The notes below the pieces were generated by a model. The model saw only the letters and a program-made list of their open reading frames with translations. It was not told where the DNA came from and did no database searches. Shown piece after piece: positions 1 to 9,132 of a stretch of DNA of 35,688 nucleotides. Each line of letters begins with the position of its first letter. Within the stretch, counting starts at the first letter, position 1. Source of the stretch: Candidatus Magasanikiibacteriota bacterium (GTDB lineage: Bacteria > Patescibacteriota > Patescibacteriia > Magasanikbacterales > UBA922); assembly GCA_018661775.1 (NCBI GenBank), contig JABJHO010000029.1, positions 1 through 35,688 on the forward strand, given 5' to 3'. A program made the position numbers and the translations under genes.

Positions 1-1
1 C

Positions 2-862
2 CGACCTCGTCCTGGGTCGAGTAATGTAAATTACTCAATTAAGGGTGAACGACGCCGCTTTCGCAATGCGCGCCGTGGTTCAGTCGACCAAGAGGTCGTT
101 GTCTGTGAGTGCAAGGAGTTTGCTCCGGCTCACGACAACGAGCTCTGTGAGTACTGTGGTGGTTTTGAGAGTGCGCCTGACCGCTTCGGTGTCGATGGTG
201 TGCTCGGAGACGCAGAGTTCCAGAATTTCGACTCGCTGTTGCGTTCTCGAATGCGCCCAAGTGGTCATGATGCTCGTTATTTACGATTAAACGAGTATCT
301 CCAGCCATTGGAGTCTCTTTTCCTCCACCGTATTGGGTATTCTTGGAATGAGATCTACTCGTTTATTCGGAAGAATGTACGAGTGGGGTCAGCCGTCGGT
401 GAGCACATTCTTCAGCATATTGAAGACTTCGTTCACTACCGTGGGGTTGTGGATGATATCGCTGAAGGTGAGCTACTCACCCATGGTGGTCAGGAGATCT
501 ATCAACCTTTTTTTGTGGACGGTGAGGGTGTGCTTCGTGCAAACCCAAGCCTTAGTCCAGGTTTAGCGCGATTTAGCTGGACTGGTCAAAAAGAAGGTTG
601 GGTGCAAATCGAAGGCCGCTATTACATCCTTCGGGATGATGGTCATTGGTTTGAGGTAGTGAGCCGCTCGAGCCGAGTGAACCCTCGGGACCTTAAGAGG
701 TTTCAGGAGGAGTTCGGTGTCGAAGGTGTCCCGTACGGGCTTAAGAGAATGTTGAGCAGCTACCATAGCTTCGGCACCGGGTTTTGCTACCCAGTGCTCC
801 GAGCCGTGTATGGCTCAGAGTTAGTTATGGTCCGCGCCAAGGCTGCTGAGAACACCATCTAA
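2..862 (+). CDS. hypothetical protein, 5' truncated by the window edge; N-terminal CxC...CxxC metal-binding-like motif
   Basis: Frame 2 is open from base 2 (RPRPGSSNVNYSIKGERRRFRNARRGSVDQEVVVCECKEFAPAHDNELCEYCGGFESAPDRFGVDGVLGDAEFQNF...) and continues into the listed ORF 200..862, so the listed ATG at 200 is probably internal. Confidence 0.75.
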   Translation, partial: RPRPGSSNVNYSIKGERRRFRNARRGSVDQEVVVCECKEFAPAHDNELCEYCGGFESAPDRFGVDGVLGDAEFQNFDSLLRSRMRPSGHDARYLRLNEYLQPLESLFLHRIGYSWNEIYSFIRKNVRVGSAVGEHILQHIEDFVHYRGVVDDIAEGELLTHGGQEIYQPFFVDGEGVLRANPSLSPGLARFSWTGQKEGWVQIEGRYYILRDDGHWFEVVSRSSRVNPRDLKRFQEEFGVEGVPYGLKRMLSSYHSFGTGFCYPVLRAVYGSELVMVRAKAAENTI

Positions 863-932
863 AAAACCGGTTACTGGTCCGGCCTAAAACCAGTACATAC
901 ACATGCGAGTCAACGCTATCGACTCTGTGTGG

Positions 933-960
933 CCACGTACTTCTTGTAGGTGGTTTTTTT
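933..960 (+). terminator. rho-independent terminator
   Basis: CCACGTAC-TTCTT-GTAGGTGG (one mismatch) followed by T7. Confidence 0.7.
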
Positions 961-1024
961 GATACAATACTATTGTGGGTGTGTGTATTGCTTTTTTTCC
1001 TTTTGACATGTATTATAGGCATAT

Positions 1025-1840
1025 ATGAGTTATATAAAAACACAAGAAGAAATACAGTATATCCTTGATGGAGGAAAAATACTTGGTGAGATCTTGGAAC
1101 ACCTCACCACATTGACTGTTCCTGGGGCAACAGCGTTTGACATAGATGCGGTTGCCGAGCGTTTAATTCGTGACGCTGGCGGAAGACCGGCGTTTAAAGG
1201 CTATAGACAAAGTAAACGAGATCCAAAATTTCCCTCAACAATTTGCGCTTCTGTGAATGAGGAGATTGTTCATGGAGTTGCAACAAAAGATAAAATCTTA
1301 AAAGAAGGTGATATTTTTAGTATGGATATTGGGATGCAGTGGCCAATGAATTGTGGAAAAGGGGAGAAGGGGAATGGTTTTTTTACCGACACTGCCATAA
1401 CGGTTCCGGTAGGTAAGATTGACACAAAAACTGAGAAATTATTGTCGGTAACAAAAAAATCACTTGAAATTGGCATTGAGCAAATGCAGATTGGTAATAC
1501 GGTGGAGGATATTGGAAAAGAAATTGAGCGATATGTGGCACCTCAGGGCTATGGGATTGTGCGACAGCTCTCTGGGCATGGTGTTGGGCATGGTGTTCAC
1601 GAAGATCCGTATGTACCAAATTATCACGATAGAAGTTTGTCTGAATGGAAGATTGAACCAGGGGTAGTATTGGCAATTGAACCAATGATCACATTGGGTA
1701 CTCATGAGATTGAAGTACTTGATGATGATTGGACTATTGTGAGTAAAGATCGGTCATTGAGTGGGCATTTTGAACACACCATTGTGGTAACAGAAAATGG
1801 TCCGGTTGTTGCCACCAGAAGACCGGGTGAAAAGAAGTAA
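1025..1840 (+). CDS. map: type I methionyl aminopeptidase
   Basis: Full-length ORF with GHGVGHGVHEDPYVPNY, VLAIEPMIT and FEHTIVVTENGP motifs. Confidence 0.96.
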   Translation: MSYIKTQEEIQYILDGGKILGEILEHLTTLTVPGATAFDIDAVAERLIRDAGGRPAFKGYRQSKRDPKFPSTICASVNEEIVHGVATKDKILKEGDIFSMDIGMQWPMNCGKGEKGNGFFTDTAITVPVGKIDTKTEKLLSVTKKSLEIGIEQMQIGNTVEDIGKEIERYVAPQGYGIVRQLSGHGVGHGVHEDPYVPNYHDRSLSEWKIEPGVVLAIEPMITLGTHEIEVLDDDWTIVSKDRSLSGHFEHTIVVTENGPVVATRRPGEKK

Positions 1841-1841
1841 T

Positions 1842-2231
1842 ATGAATATTTTAGGTGTTGATTTTGGTACAAAACGTATTGGTCTTGCGTGGATGCAAAC
1901 CGGTCTTGATATTGTTCTTCCGTTTGGTGTGGTAGAAAGAGGTTCACAAAATGATGTGCCAGACGCGTTGTTGCAGTGCATTAAAACAGAAAAAATTACC
2001 AAAATTGTTCTCGGTTTGCCATATACCTTAGAAGACAAAAGTGAAAATCAAAACACCCAGCGCGTGCGCGAATTTGCCAAAAAACTTGCGGATGCATCTG
2101 GGGTGTTGGTCGTGTTTACCGATGAGCGGTTAACGTCTTTTGAGGCAGATAATATGGGTGGGGAAGCGAGTCGTGATGAAAAGGCGGCAATGGCCATTTT
2201 GCACACATACAAAGATGAGCAAGGCATGTAG
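1842..2231 (+). CDS. ruvX: Holliday junction resolvase-like protein RuvX/YqgF
   Basis: MNILGVDFGTKRIGLAW start; VLGLPYTLEDKSE and VVFTDERLTSFEA motifs; start 1 nt after the map stop. Confidence 0.9.
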   Translation: MNILGVDFGTKRIGLAWMQTGLDIVLPFGVVERGSQNDVPDALLQCIKTEKITKIVLGLPYTLEDKSENQNTQRVREFAKKLADASGVLVVFTDERLTSFEADNMGGEASRDEKAAMAILHTYKDEQGM

Positions 2232-2232
2232 T

Positions 2233-2964
2233 ATGCGAGCAATTGTATTGGCACGAGAAGCATATAGGGAATATGATCAGCGTATTACGGTGTTAACACA
2301 AGAATACGGAAAGCAAGTGTATATTGCCAAGGGTGTAAAAAAGATTACGAGTAAAAATAGCGGTGCACTGGAGCCGTGTTCTGTTGTGGATATACACACT
2401 ATTCAAGGTAAAGAGAGTAAATATGCAACCTCAGTTCATTTGATTGAGGTGTTTTTTGTTTTACGACAAGACATGCATGCGTTGTTGTGTGCGCAGCATA
2501 TTGCTCAGACTATGTGCCGCGTACTTGCGGTTGGCGAAAAAGATGTTCGAGTATATGCTTTGTTTTTTGATTGGCTTTCTGCTGTCAACAGCGGGTCGCT
2601 TTTATTGGTTCACTGTGTGGAGTATTTTTACATTTCTTTTCTCGAAGTGTTGGGGTATTCGTTGCAAGATATTATTGCTTTTGGTTCTGCTGTTTCAAAA
2701 GGTGATACGACGTGGTATTACTATTCTTTTGCAGATGGAAGAGTATATACAAAAGAGGTGGCACCAAACCAAGAGCGAGGCTGTGTACGTGTTTCTGGTG
2801 CATGTATTGCTGCGTTACAGGAAGCATCTTTGGGTGTGTCTGTCAAAATACGCATATCGGTGCAGCAAGAAGTGCGTGAATTTTTGCATGCGGCACTTGA
2901 GTATTATACAGAAAAGCCACAAGTGCATTGGCATATGATTGCGCATGTAGGACAAAGTGCATAA
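2233..2964 (+). CDS. recO: DNA repair protein RecO
   Basis: MRAIVLAREAYREYDQRITVLTQEYGKQVYIAKGVKK is a RecO N-terminal OB-fold signature; ATG 1 nt after the ruvX stop. Confidence 0.85.
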   Translation: MRAIVLAREAYREYDQRITVLTQEYGKQVYIAKGVKKITSKNSGALEPCSVVDIHTIQGKESKYATSVHLIEVFFVLRQDMHALLCAQHIAQTMCRVLAVGEKDVRVYALFFDWLSAVNSGSLLLVHCVEYFYISFLEVLGYSLQDIIAFGSAVSKGDTTWYYYSFADGRVYTKEVAPNQERGCVRVSGACIAALQEASLGVSVKIRISVQQEVREFLHAALEYYTEKPQVHWHMIAHVGQSA

Positions 2965-3050
2965 CTGTATGCTATTGTATGGTGCATACAATTGTGCTAT
3001 GATTACCTTGGTAAGAGAGGTTTTTTCTCTCTCATTTATTTTATTGTATT

Positions 3051-3914
3051 ATGCAAAAATTACAACAACTCTTTAGAGATTTTGGTAAAAGTCTCTATGA
3101 TTTCGAATGGATTGCCAGGCAGCGTGGCGCAGGTTTGCGTGGTATGAAACTTGTTGCATTGCTTGCAGGAGTGTCGTGTATTGTGGCGATGATTTTTATT
3201 TCTCAAGGCATTACATATGTGGCCGGAGACATAAAAAAAGAAGTGCAACAGCTACCTGACTTTACGGCATCATTTGAGGAAAAAGTGCTTACAGTTACTG
3301 GTATAGAACAACCATTTACTAGGCGATTTGAAGATGTAGAAAAAAAAGATGATAATGCTCCTGTTGTTTTTCATGTTGACACGAATTCAGATGTAGCTAT
3401 TGACCCAAAAACACTGCAAGAAAATGATGATGAAGTGGTGATTTCTGTTGGAAAAGAATCAGCAAGTTTTTATGATCCTATGCAAAAAAAAGCTGAAACC
3501 TTTTGGTATCCAGAAAGTGCCTCCTCGTTCACCAAAGGGGATGTGGTTAGTATGGTTGGGAAGCTGATAGGTGTGTATGGCTATGCACTTGGCTTCTTTG
3601 CGGCGCTTATTATAGTGTCTATGGTATTTGCATGGAAACTTGCGTATTTGCTTCTACTCACATGGTTTGCGTATGTGTATAATCGCCTTGCGAAGAAACA
3701 GTGGACATTTTCTGAATTATACGGCGTTGGATTGTATGCAATTATTTGTCCATCACTGGTATTTTCTGCATTAATGGTGTTTGATGTGTTCTTGCCGTTT
3801 GGTTACTCAGTGCTTGTGCTTGTGTTCTTTTTTATGATAATAAGAAGAAGTGGGTCACAAAATGAACAAAAAGCACTGGAGGCGGATAATACTACATCAG
3901 AAAAATCTTCGTAG
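3051..3914 (+). CDS. integral membrane protein, DUF1189-like
   Basis: One N-terminal TM segment, an extracytoplasmic domain and several C-terminal TM segments; N-terminal FGKSLYDFEW resembles DUF1189. Confidence 0.6.
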   Translation: MQKLQQLFRDFGKSLYDFEWIARQRGAGLRGMKLVALLAGVSCIVAMIFISQGITYVAGDIKKEVQQLPDFTASFEEKVLTVTGIEQPFTRRFEDVEKKDDNAPVVFHVDTNSDVAIDPKTLQENDDEVVISVGKESASFYDPMQKKAETFWYPESASSFTKGDVVSMVGKLIGVYGYALGFFAALIIVSMVFAWKLAYLLLLTWFAYVYNRLAKKQWTFSELYGVGLYAIICPSLVFSALMVFDVFLPFGYSVLVLVFFFMIIRRSGSQNEQKALEADNTTSEKSS

Positions 3915-3953
3915 GGGTGGTTAAAAAGCATAGCGGAATACATTGAGAAAGCC

Positions 3954-3982
3954 TTGCCTTTTGGTTCGTTCTCGTGTATTCT
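3954..3982 (+). promoter_or_regulatory. sigma70-type promoter for tRNA-Trp
   Basis: TTGCCT-N17-TATTCT about 12 nt upstream of the tRNA. Confidence 0.55.
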
Positions 3983-3993
3983 ACTGTGTACAT

Positions 3994-4067
3994 GGGCGCG
4001 TCGGTTAATGGTAAACCACTGGTCTCCAAAACCAGAACTGTAGGTTCGATTCCTACCGCGCCTGCCA
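3994..4067 (+). tRNA. tRNA-Trp (anticodon CCA), 3' CCA encoded
   Basis: Cloverleaf: acceptor GGGCGCG/CGCGCCT, anticodon arm CTGGT-CTCCAAA-ACCAG, T-arm GTAGG-TTCGATT-CCTAC, then GCCA. Confidence 0.93.
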
Positions 4068-4077
4068 TCGTGTAATG

Positions 4078-4103
4078 ACAGAGGTTAAATCCTCTGTTTT
4101 TGT
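4078..4103 (+). terminator. rho-independent terminator after tRNA-Trp
   Basis: ACAGAGG-TTAAAT-CCTCTGT followed by TTTT. Confidence 0.8.
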
Positions 4104-4149
4104 GTTTCTGTGGTAAAATAGGGACAGACTAATTTTTGTAATACATCTT

Positions 4150-5625
4150 ATGATAAAACGATCATTAGTTTTGCGTAAACTGTTACTTGGTCACCAAAAC
4201 CCACATACACATATTGCTGTCGCAGAAACAGAGGATAAAAAATATAGGTATAGTGTTATACAAAAATCAACTCGGTCAAAAGAGGAGAATGGTTTATTAG
4301 AAGATGATAGAGATAGATTATTTTCTTGTTTTAAGAATCTTCAAAATGATTATAAGAAACAGACAGATGAAGTATTTGCAAAAGAGTATGCAGATTTTGT
4401 TTCGGCACGTAATGATTTTTTGATTCGTTATTCTCCTACTTTTGCCCATAATAAAAATCCAAGGAAGTTTTCCGTAGACTTTGTTCCCATTCTTGAGTTG
4501 CATGGCTTAAATGAGTTTTTAGACTCCTTTCCATTACAATTTATTCCAACAAAATGTGAGATTGCAAGAATACTTGGTTTGGCAAAGCGTATGCACGAAA
4601 TTCGTTTATGTCGTGGTGAAAAACACAAAAAAGACCCAATAGAAATAGTAGATATTGGTGGAGGAAACGGAGCGCTAGGAAAACTGATTACGAATTTGGC
4701 AGCTGAAAATAATATTGTAATTAACTACACAACTGTTGATCCAGATAAAACAACAATACAATCTGCTTTAGATTATTATAAAAACGACAAAAGCTTAAAT
4801 TTTTTTATAGGAAATGCAGAAGATTTTGTTTTAGAAATGTATAAGGAGGTTCCAAGTGTTTATACACTTTTAAAAGAACGCAAAAAACTAATTTTGGAAG
4901 GTGAGGAGAGGATATCCGATTTGCAAATTGTGTTACAAACTATCTTACAAAATGAAAACCACCAAGACACATGTTCTGTGCCACTTTTGTTTTTAGACGT
5001 ATTAGAAAAAGATTTTGGAATAACTTACTTTAATTTGGTTATTGATTTAAAAAGTGAAATTATTTCTAGTATTGAGGAAAAATATATAAATAACTGGCGA
5101 GCTAAAATAAACGAACTTACACAAAAAATAGGAAAGGTAATCGCAGAACAACCCGCGCGGTTTGATCTTGTAATAAATTCGTGGATGCCTCCGGGAATTG
5201 ATTTTACAAAAGATATTCGTGAAGCTGGAGGTGTTGCAATTTTGTATGCTCTTGAAAGAAATGGTATTTCTGGTTGTAGAATCGACTTGTCTTACAACGA
5301 TACAATAAAAACACTAGGTTATGAAGAAAGTTATGTGCCAGGACCATATTATGAGCAATTGTATGGGTGGTTAAGCCACTCCACACCACAAGCCAGAGCA
5401 ATGGATCAGCTTGGGCAGGAATATTTTTATAAAGACGTGGGGAAATGGGCAAAGTCATTTTCAAATGCGTTTGTGGTACAAATTCATAAGGATTACACTA
5501 GAGGTGGTCATTTCTTAAACCAAAAGGGCACTGATTTAGTGTCTAGAGAAATTTATCCCTGGGAAGAAGATCTTATGCGGCGCGGCGGGCCAGAAAAGCC
5601 CGTTTTTACAGAGTTTACCGTTTAA
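4150..5625 (+). CDS. SAM-dependent methyltransferase-like protein of unknown specificity
   Basis: Glycine-rich motif I IEIVDIGGGNGALGKLI followed by an acidic residue (TTVDPD) typical of Rossmann methyltransferases. Confidence 0.65.
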   Translation: MIKRSLVLRKLLLGHQNPHTHIAVAETEDKKYRYSVIQKSTRSKEENGLLEDDRDRLFSCFKNLQNDYKKQTDEVFAKEYADFVSARNDFLIRYSPTFAHNKNPRKFSVDFVPILELHGLNEFLDSFPLQFIPTKCEIARILGLAKRMHEIRLCRGEKHKKDPIEIVDIGGGNGALGKLITNLAAENNIVINYTTVDPDKTTIQSALDYYKNDKSLNFFIGNAEDFVLEMYKEVPSVYTLLKERKKLILEGEERISDLQIVLQTILQNENHQDTCSVPLLFLDVLEKDFGITYFNLVIDLKSEIISSIEEKYINNWRAKINELTQKIGKVIAEQPARFDLVINSWMPPGIDFTKDIREAGGVAILYALERNGISGCRIDLSYNDTIKTLGYEESYVPGPYYEQLYGWLSHSTPQARAMDQLGQEYFYKDVGKWAKSFSNAFVVQIHKDYTRGGHFLNQKGTDLVSREIYPWEEDLMRRGGPEKPVFTEFTV

Positions 5626-5713
5626 TCATTTCATTAACGTATACCTGTTTTTGACAATAAGTGTTTTTTTTGGTTTAGTATATGCAGCTCTTTTCATTTC
5701 CTTGGAGGAAACA

Positions 5714-7102
5714 ATGGAAGATTCTATAATTTATTTACCACAAACCCGATCTAGCGGATTGCGTGAAATTCTTGTTGGTGCTGCAAATCCACGATCAATA
5801 TTCATGAGATCTGATGTGCATGACACTATGGAGGATGGTACAAAATGTATCACTCGTTTGTCAACAAGAGACTCTTTTAAAAAGATTGTACAACGTCCTG
5901 CTTTTTGGTATGTTCCAAGATCAGTAGATGTTGCACGTGTTCTTACCGCGGCACAACACGCACATCTGTCTCGTGTAAAGAAAGGATTAAAATGTGCGTC
6001 TGACCCTATAACAATTGTTGATGTAGGGAATGGGTACGGCGACTTGTCTGCACTTATTCTTGCTACAGCCAGAAAACAGCGCTTGCGTGTTACTTGTCAG
6101 GTTGTGAGCCTACAGGCATCCACTATCCAAACGCAAAAAGAAGTTTATCGCTCTACCAGAGAACTCTCTTTTTTTTGTGAATCACAATTACAAATGTTAT
6201 TACGTATTTGGGGTGATCAACCACATATTGTTTCGGAGATTTCTGCGCTTGCAGAACGTATAACGCGATCAAAAGAGCCTTTGTTTGATTTACGCAGACT
6301 TGGTCAAGTGTATACTACCAATTTTAATGCACGTAATATATCTCTTGGTGATGTACACAGCTATACGCGTATTTTGAAGGAAGATTTTGGCATAAAATTT
6401 CCGTCTGATTTTGTAATTCGTTCTGGAACATTGTATCAATTATTTGAAAGAGGTGTACAGTTTACGCAGTTTACACCACTTTTGGAGTTTATGGCTAAAA
6501 AATATTCAGATATATGGATCAAAAGACTCGAGCGCGTAGAAGATTTTTTGGTCAAGTCAAAAGAGTGTGGAGCAGACATGGTGTTGCAAACCCAAACATC
6601 TCTTGACCATGGTGTTTCTGCATATGTGCGACTGGTTCGTGCTGGTATTGTTGGGCATGTTTTTGACTGTGGAACACGTAAACAGGATTACAGAAGCACA
6701 CCGCGTGCAGATACTACTTCATTTAATGTTGTCGATGATTGTGCTCTTGGAGATCAGTATGCACCGTCTTGTGTGTGGAAAGGGGTTTCTGTAAAAGAAT
6801 CCACTAAAGATGGTGTAGGGTGTGAGGATATATTTGCCACATTCTCACGATCTGGGTGTGCTGCTCAAAAGCTAAAAAGGAAGGTTAGTAAACGCCCTCA
6901 ACCGCTGTTCTTGTTGCATGGGTGTACTTATTTATTAGACAGCGAAGATGTGTATAAGGTGGTAAACAATGCTAAGAGTCTCGGGATGTTTGGGTGGGAA
7001 AAATCACAGGTAATTAAAGAAGTGGTTTGCACAGGTGTTACTTCATTACAAGATGTATCGCATTACTCTATACGTAATATTAAAAGAGTAGTGAGGCGTT
7101 AA
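5714..7102 (+). CDS. diverged paralog of the preceding methyltransferase-like protein
   Basis: SD GGAGG at 5704-5708 supports the ATG at 5714. ITIVDVGNGYGDLSALIL aligns with the upstream motif I; KYSDIWIKRLERVEDFLVKSKECGADMVLQTQTSLDHGVSAYVRLVRAGIVGHVFD aligns with KYINNWRAKINELTQKIGKVIAEQPARFDLVINSWMPPGIDFTKDIREAGGVAILYALERNGISGCRID. Confidence 0.65.
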   Translation: MEDSIIYLPQTRSSGLREILVGAANPRSIFMRSDVHDTMEDGTKCITRLSTRDSFKKIVQRPAFWYVPRSVDVARVLTAAQHAHLSRVKKGLKCASDPITIVDVGNGYGDLSALILATARKQRLRVTCQVVSLQASTIQTQKEVYRSTRELSFFCESQLQMLLRIWGDQPHIVSEISALAERITRSKEPLFDLRRLGQVYTTNFNARNISLGDVHSYTRILKEDFGIKFPSDFVIRSGTLYQLFERGVQFTQFTPLLEFMAKKYSDIWIKRLERVEDFLVKSKECGADMVLQTQTSLDHGVSAYVRLVRAGIVGHVFDCGTRKQDYRSTPRADTTSFNVVDDCALGDQYAPSCVWKGVSVKESTKDGVGCEDIFATFSRSGCAAQKLKRKVSKRPQPLFLLHGCTYLLDSEDVYKVVNNAKSLGMFGWEKSQVIKEVVCTGVTSLQDVSHYSIRNIKRVVRR

Positions 7103-7156
7103 AAAAGTGGGGTGTAGATAAGAGATTCTTTTGTTGGTGTGGTTAATTAAAAAAGT

Positions 7157-7179
7157 AAGAGGCTAAAGCCTCTTTTTTT
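7157..7179 (+). terminator. rho-independent terminator
   Basis: AAGAGGC-TAAA-GCCTCTT followed by a T run. Confidence 0.85.
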
Positions 7180-7247
7180 ATTCAGACATATTTAGTGGGG
7201 ATAGTATAAAAAGTATGATACATTAATCATTTTTGTGAAAAAACAAT

Positions 7248-8240
7248 TTACAGAAAAACACATAAACCAATTTGTTCACCCGCGCCTGTTGCCGCGATTC
7301 CATACGTTCCAATAAGTATAAAAGGTTCTGATGCAAAAAGTGTGGTTGATTTGCCGATCCATGGTTGAAAAACAGTTGCGTAAGGTTGGTTTTTAAGCAC
7401 TGTACTGCCCGGGTCAACGAGCCAGCTATAATACCCTGCAATTGGTGCGTGTAAATGATTGTGTTGACTAAGAGGAACGCATTTGACTGGGTTTGTTTTT
7501 TTATTTTGCCAAACCACTTCTAAGAATTCTGTCAATTGCTCAAACCTGTTGTTGAGTTTTTCTCTATCTATTGTTCCGTGACAATCCACTTCCCACGTTG
7601 CGGCATGTGGTGTTTTATCAAAAGGAAGTGTTTCAAGAAACGGAATAACATGTGATTCATCAAATGCACCAATTGCCACATCTTTTTCCCATAAAATTTG
7701 CACCATTGGATCAAGTGCGGCAAATAGATGTGAACTTTTTTTGTGAGTAAAAATATGTGGAGCTGTTTTATTACCAGTGGTGTGAATGTCTAGAATAACA
7801 TCACTACCTATGCTTAATAACATTAAGTTTGCCGCCAGACTTTCTTCAATGGAACCATTGCTCTTTTTAAGTTGATTGAGATAATACACTTCTTGTTCTT
7901 TGGTCGACTTCCATTTTTTGTCTACAGTAAAAATTCTATTCCAATTTATACCACTTATTGGATTTGATCTTCCGGTAAGTGCATTATACGATTTTTGCTG
8001 AACAGCAATGGGGTTTGCGCAAGGGACCATAGAAACACTTCCGGTAATAGAAGCTTTTTTTTCTAAATATTCTATTAATTTGGTAAGTAATGCAGTGCCA
8101 AACACCTCTGGACCATGCAGGTTAGCTTGAATATACACTTTTTTTCCTTCTAAACCAGAGTCAAAATTGTACTCATGAATCATAAGTATTTCTCCTGTTG
8201 GGAGTTGTTGCACGGGGATTGTTTTTTTTGTATATATCAT
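7248..8240 (-). CDS. succinylglutamate desuccinylase/aspartoacylase family (M14-like) protein
   Basis: VYIQANLHGPEVFGTALL (HGxE zinc motif), VPCANPIAVQQKSYNALTGRSNPISGINWNR and DVILDIHTTG motifs. Confidence 0.82.
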   Translation of the reverse strand: MIYTKKTIPVQQLPTGEILMIHEYNFDSGLEGKKVYIQANLHGPEVFGTALLTKLIEYLEKKASITGSVSMVPCANPIAVQQKSYNALTGRSNPISGINWNRIFTVDKKWKSTKEQEVYYLNQLKKSNGSIEESLAANLMLLSIGSDVILDIHTTGNKTAPHIFTHKKSSHLFAALDPMVQILWEKDVAIGAFDESHVIPFLETLPFDKTPHAATWEVDCHGTIDREKLNNRFEQLTEFLEVVWQNKKTNPVKCVPLSQHNHLHAPIAGYYSWLVDPGSTVLKNQPYATVFQPWIGKSTTLFASEPFILIGTYGIAATGAGEQIGLCVFL

Positions 8241-8254
8241 AAGATAAAAATGTG

Positions 8255-8288
8255 GTTCTCAGCCAAGTGTGGTGGCTTGACTGAGAAC
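8255..8288 (-). repeat. intercistronic stem-loop between the GNAT and aspartoacylase-like genes
   Basis: GTTCTCAG-C-CAAG ... CTTG-A-CTGAGAAC: 8 bp + mismatch + 4 bp, 8-nt loop. Confidence 0.7.
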
Positions 8289-8294
8289 AATAAA

Positions 8295-8768
8295 TTAAGG
8301 GATAAAGAGCCAAAGTTGACACTCATTGTCTACTGCTCTAAATGGGCACATAGTCTTTTGCGCTTCTTGGACTCTGTCACAAGGTTTGCATGTGGCACAC
8401 CATGGAACTATATTCCATGTGGAAATAGTTGCTTTTGCCCAATTAAACTTTTCTACTTGTTTTACAACTTTCTTGTTGTGGGTGATAAGCATGAGTTTAT
8501 TCACATTATTTTTCATTAGGGTAGAAAATACTTTACTAGATAAACCTTTACCGCGGTGTATATGGTTTACCCAAAGAGTTCCTAACTCTCTCCAATGTGG
8601 ATCAGGCGTTTCCCATAACGCACCAAAAGCGATAATTTCTCCATTTTCCTCCTCATACGTAGCGTAGTTATTATACACAAGGTCTTGTAGTGTTGCGCCG
8701 GTAATACGTGGCAAAAGTAAAGCATCTTCTTTTTCTAGTTCTGTGACAAGAGTATGCCATTTTTTCAT
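8295..8768 (-). CDS. GNAT-family N-acetyltransferase-like protein with Cys-rich C-terminus
   Basis: IAFGALWETPDPHWRELGTLWVNHIHRGKGLSSKVFSTLM resembles the GNAT core; SD AAAGGAGG upstream on the minus strand. Confidence 0.72.
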   Translation of the reverse strand: MKKWHTLVTELEKEDALLLPRITGATLQDLVYNNYATYEEENGEIIAFGALWETPDPHWRELGTLWVNHIHRGKGLSSKVFSTLMKNNVNKLMLITHNKKVVKQVEKFNWAKATISTWNIVPWCATCKPCDRVQEAQKTMCPFRAVDNECQLWLFIP

Positions 8769-8794
8769 TTTTTGCCTCCTTTGTTTTGGTGGTG

Positions 8795-8857
8795 CGGTTC
8801 AGACCGCCTATCGATGTATAAACAGTGTGATTATACATCAATGTTCGGTCTGAATCG
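8795..8857. repeat. long imperfect inverted repeat/hairpin between the divergent GNAT and pyrD genes
   Basis: CGGTTCAGACCG (8795-8806)/CGGTCTGAATCG (8846-8857) flanking a perfect inner IR GATGTATAA (8813-8821)/TTATACATC (8831-8839). Confidence 0.85.
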
Positions 8858-8892
8858 GCTAGATTGCATTAAAATAAAAAACGCCCATGTTA

Positions 8893-8951
8893 TGAGAGTT
8901 GTGTGTGGGTGAAATTAATTTTAGTAATTATATACCAAAAGACAACTCTCA
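8893..8951. repeat. 10-bp perfect inverted repeat with 39-nt spacer
   Basis: TGAGAGTTGT (8893-8902)/ACAACTCTCA (8942-8951). Confidence 0.7.
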
Positions 8952-9132
8952 AACAGAAGAGCGTCTACGACGAACAATAATATTTTTATGTAGTGTATTC
9001 ATACTTTTTGTATGGTATAAGAAAAAAGTGTTTTTGTAAAGGGGGTGCTGTGAACAAAGCTGGTAATTAGAGAGATAATCAGTTACCTCCTTTTTTTATT
9101 TCTCAAAATTAGTTATACTACGAGCCACGCAT

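Noticed and set aside
9061-9097. GGTAA...TTACCTCCTTTTTTT upstream of pyrD as a terminator or second anti-SD element
   Set aside because: Only 5 paired bases with a long loop and no duplicated structure; too weak to call.
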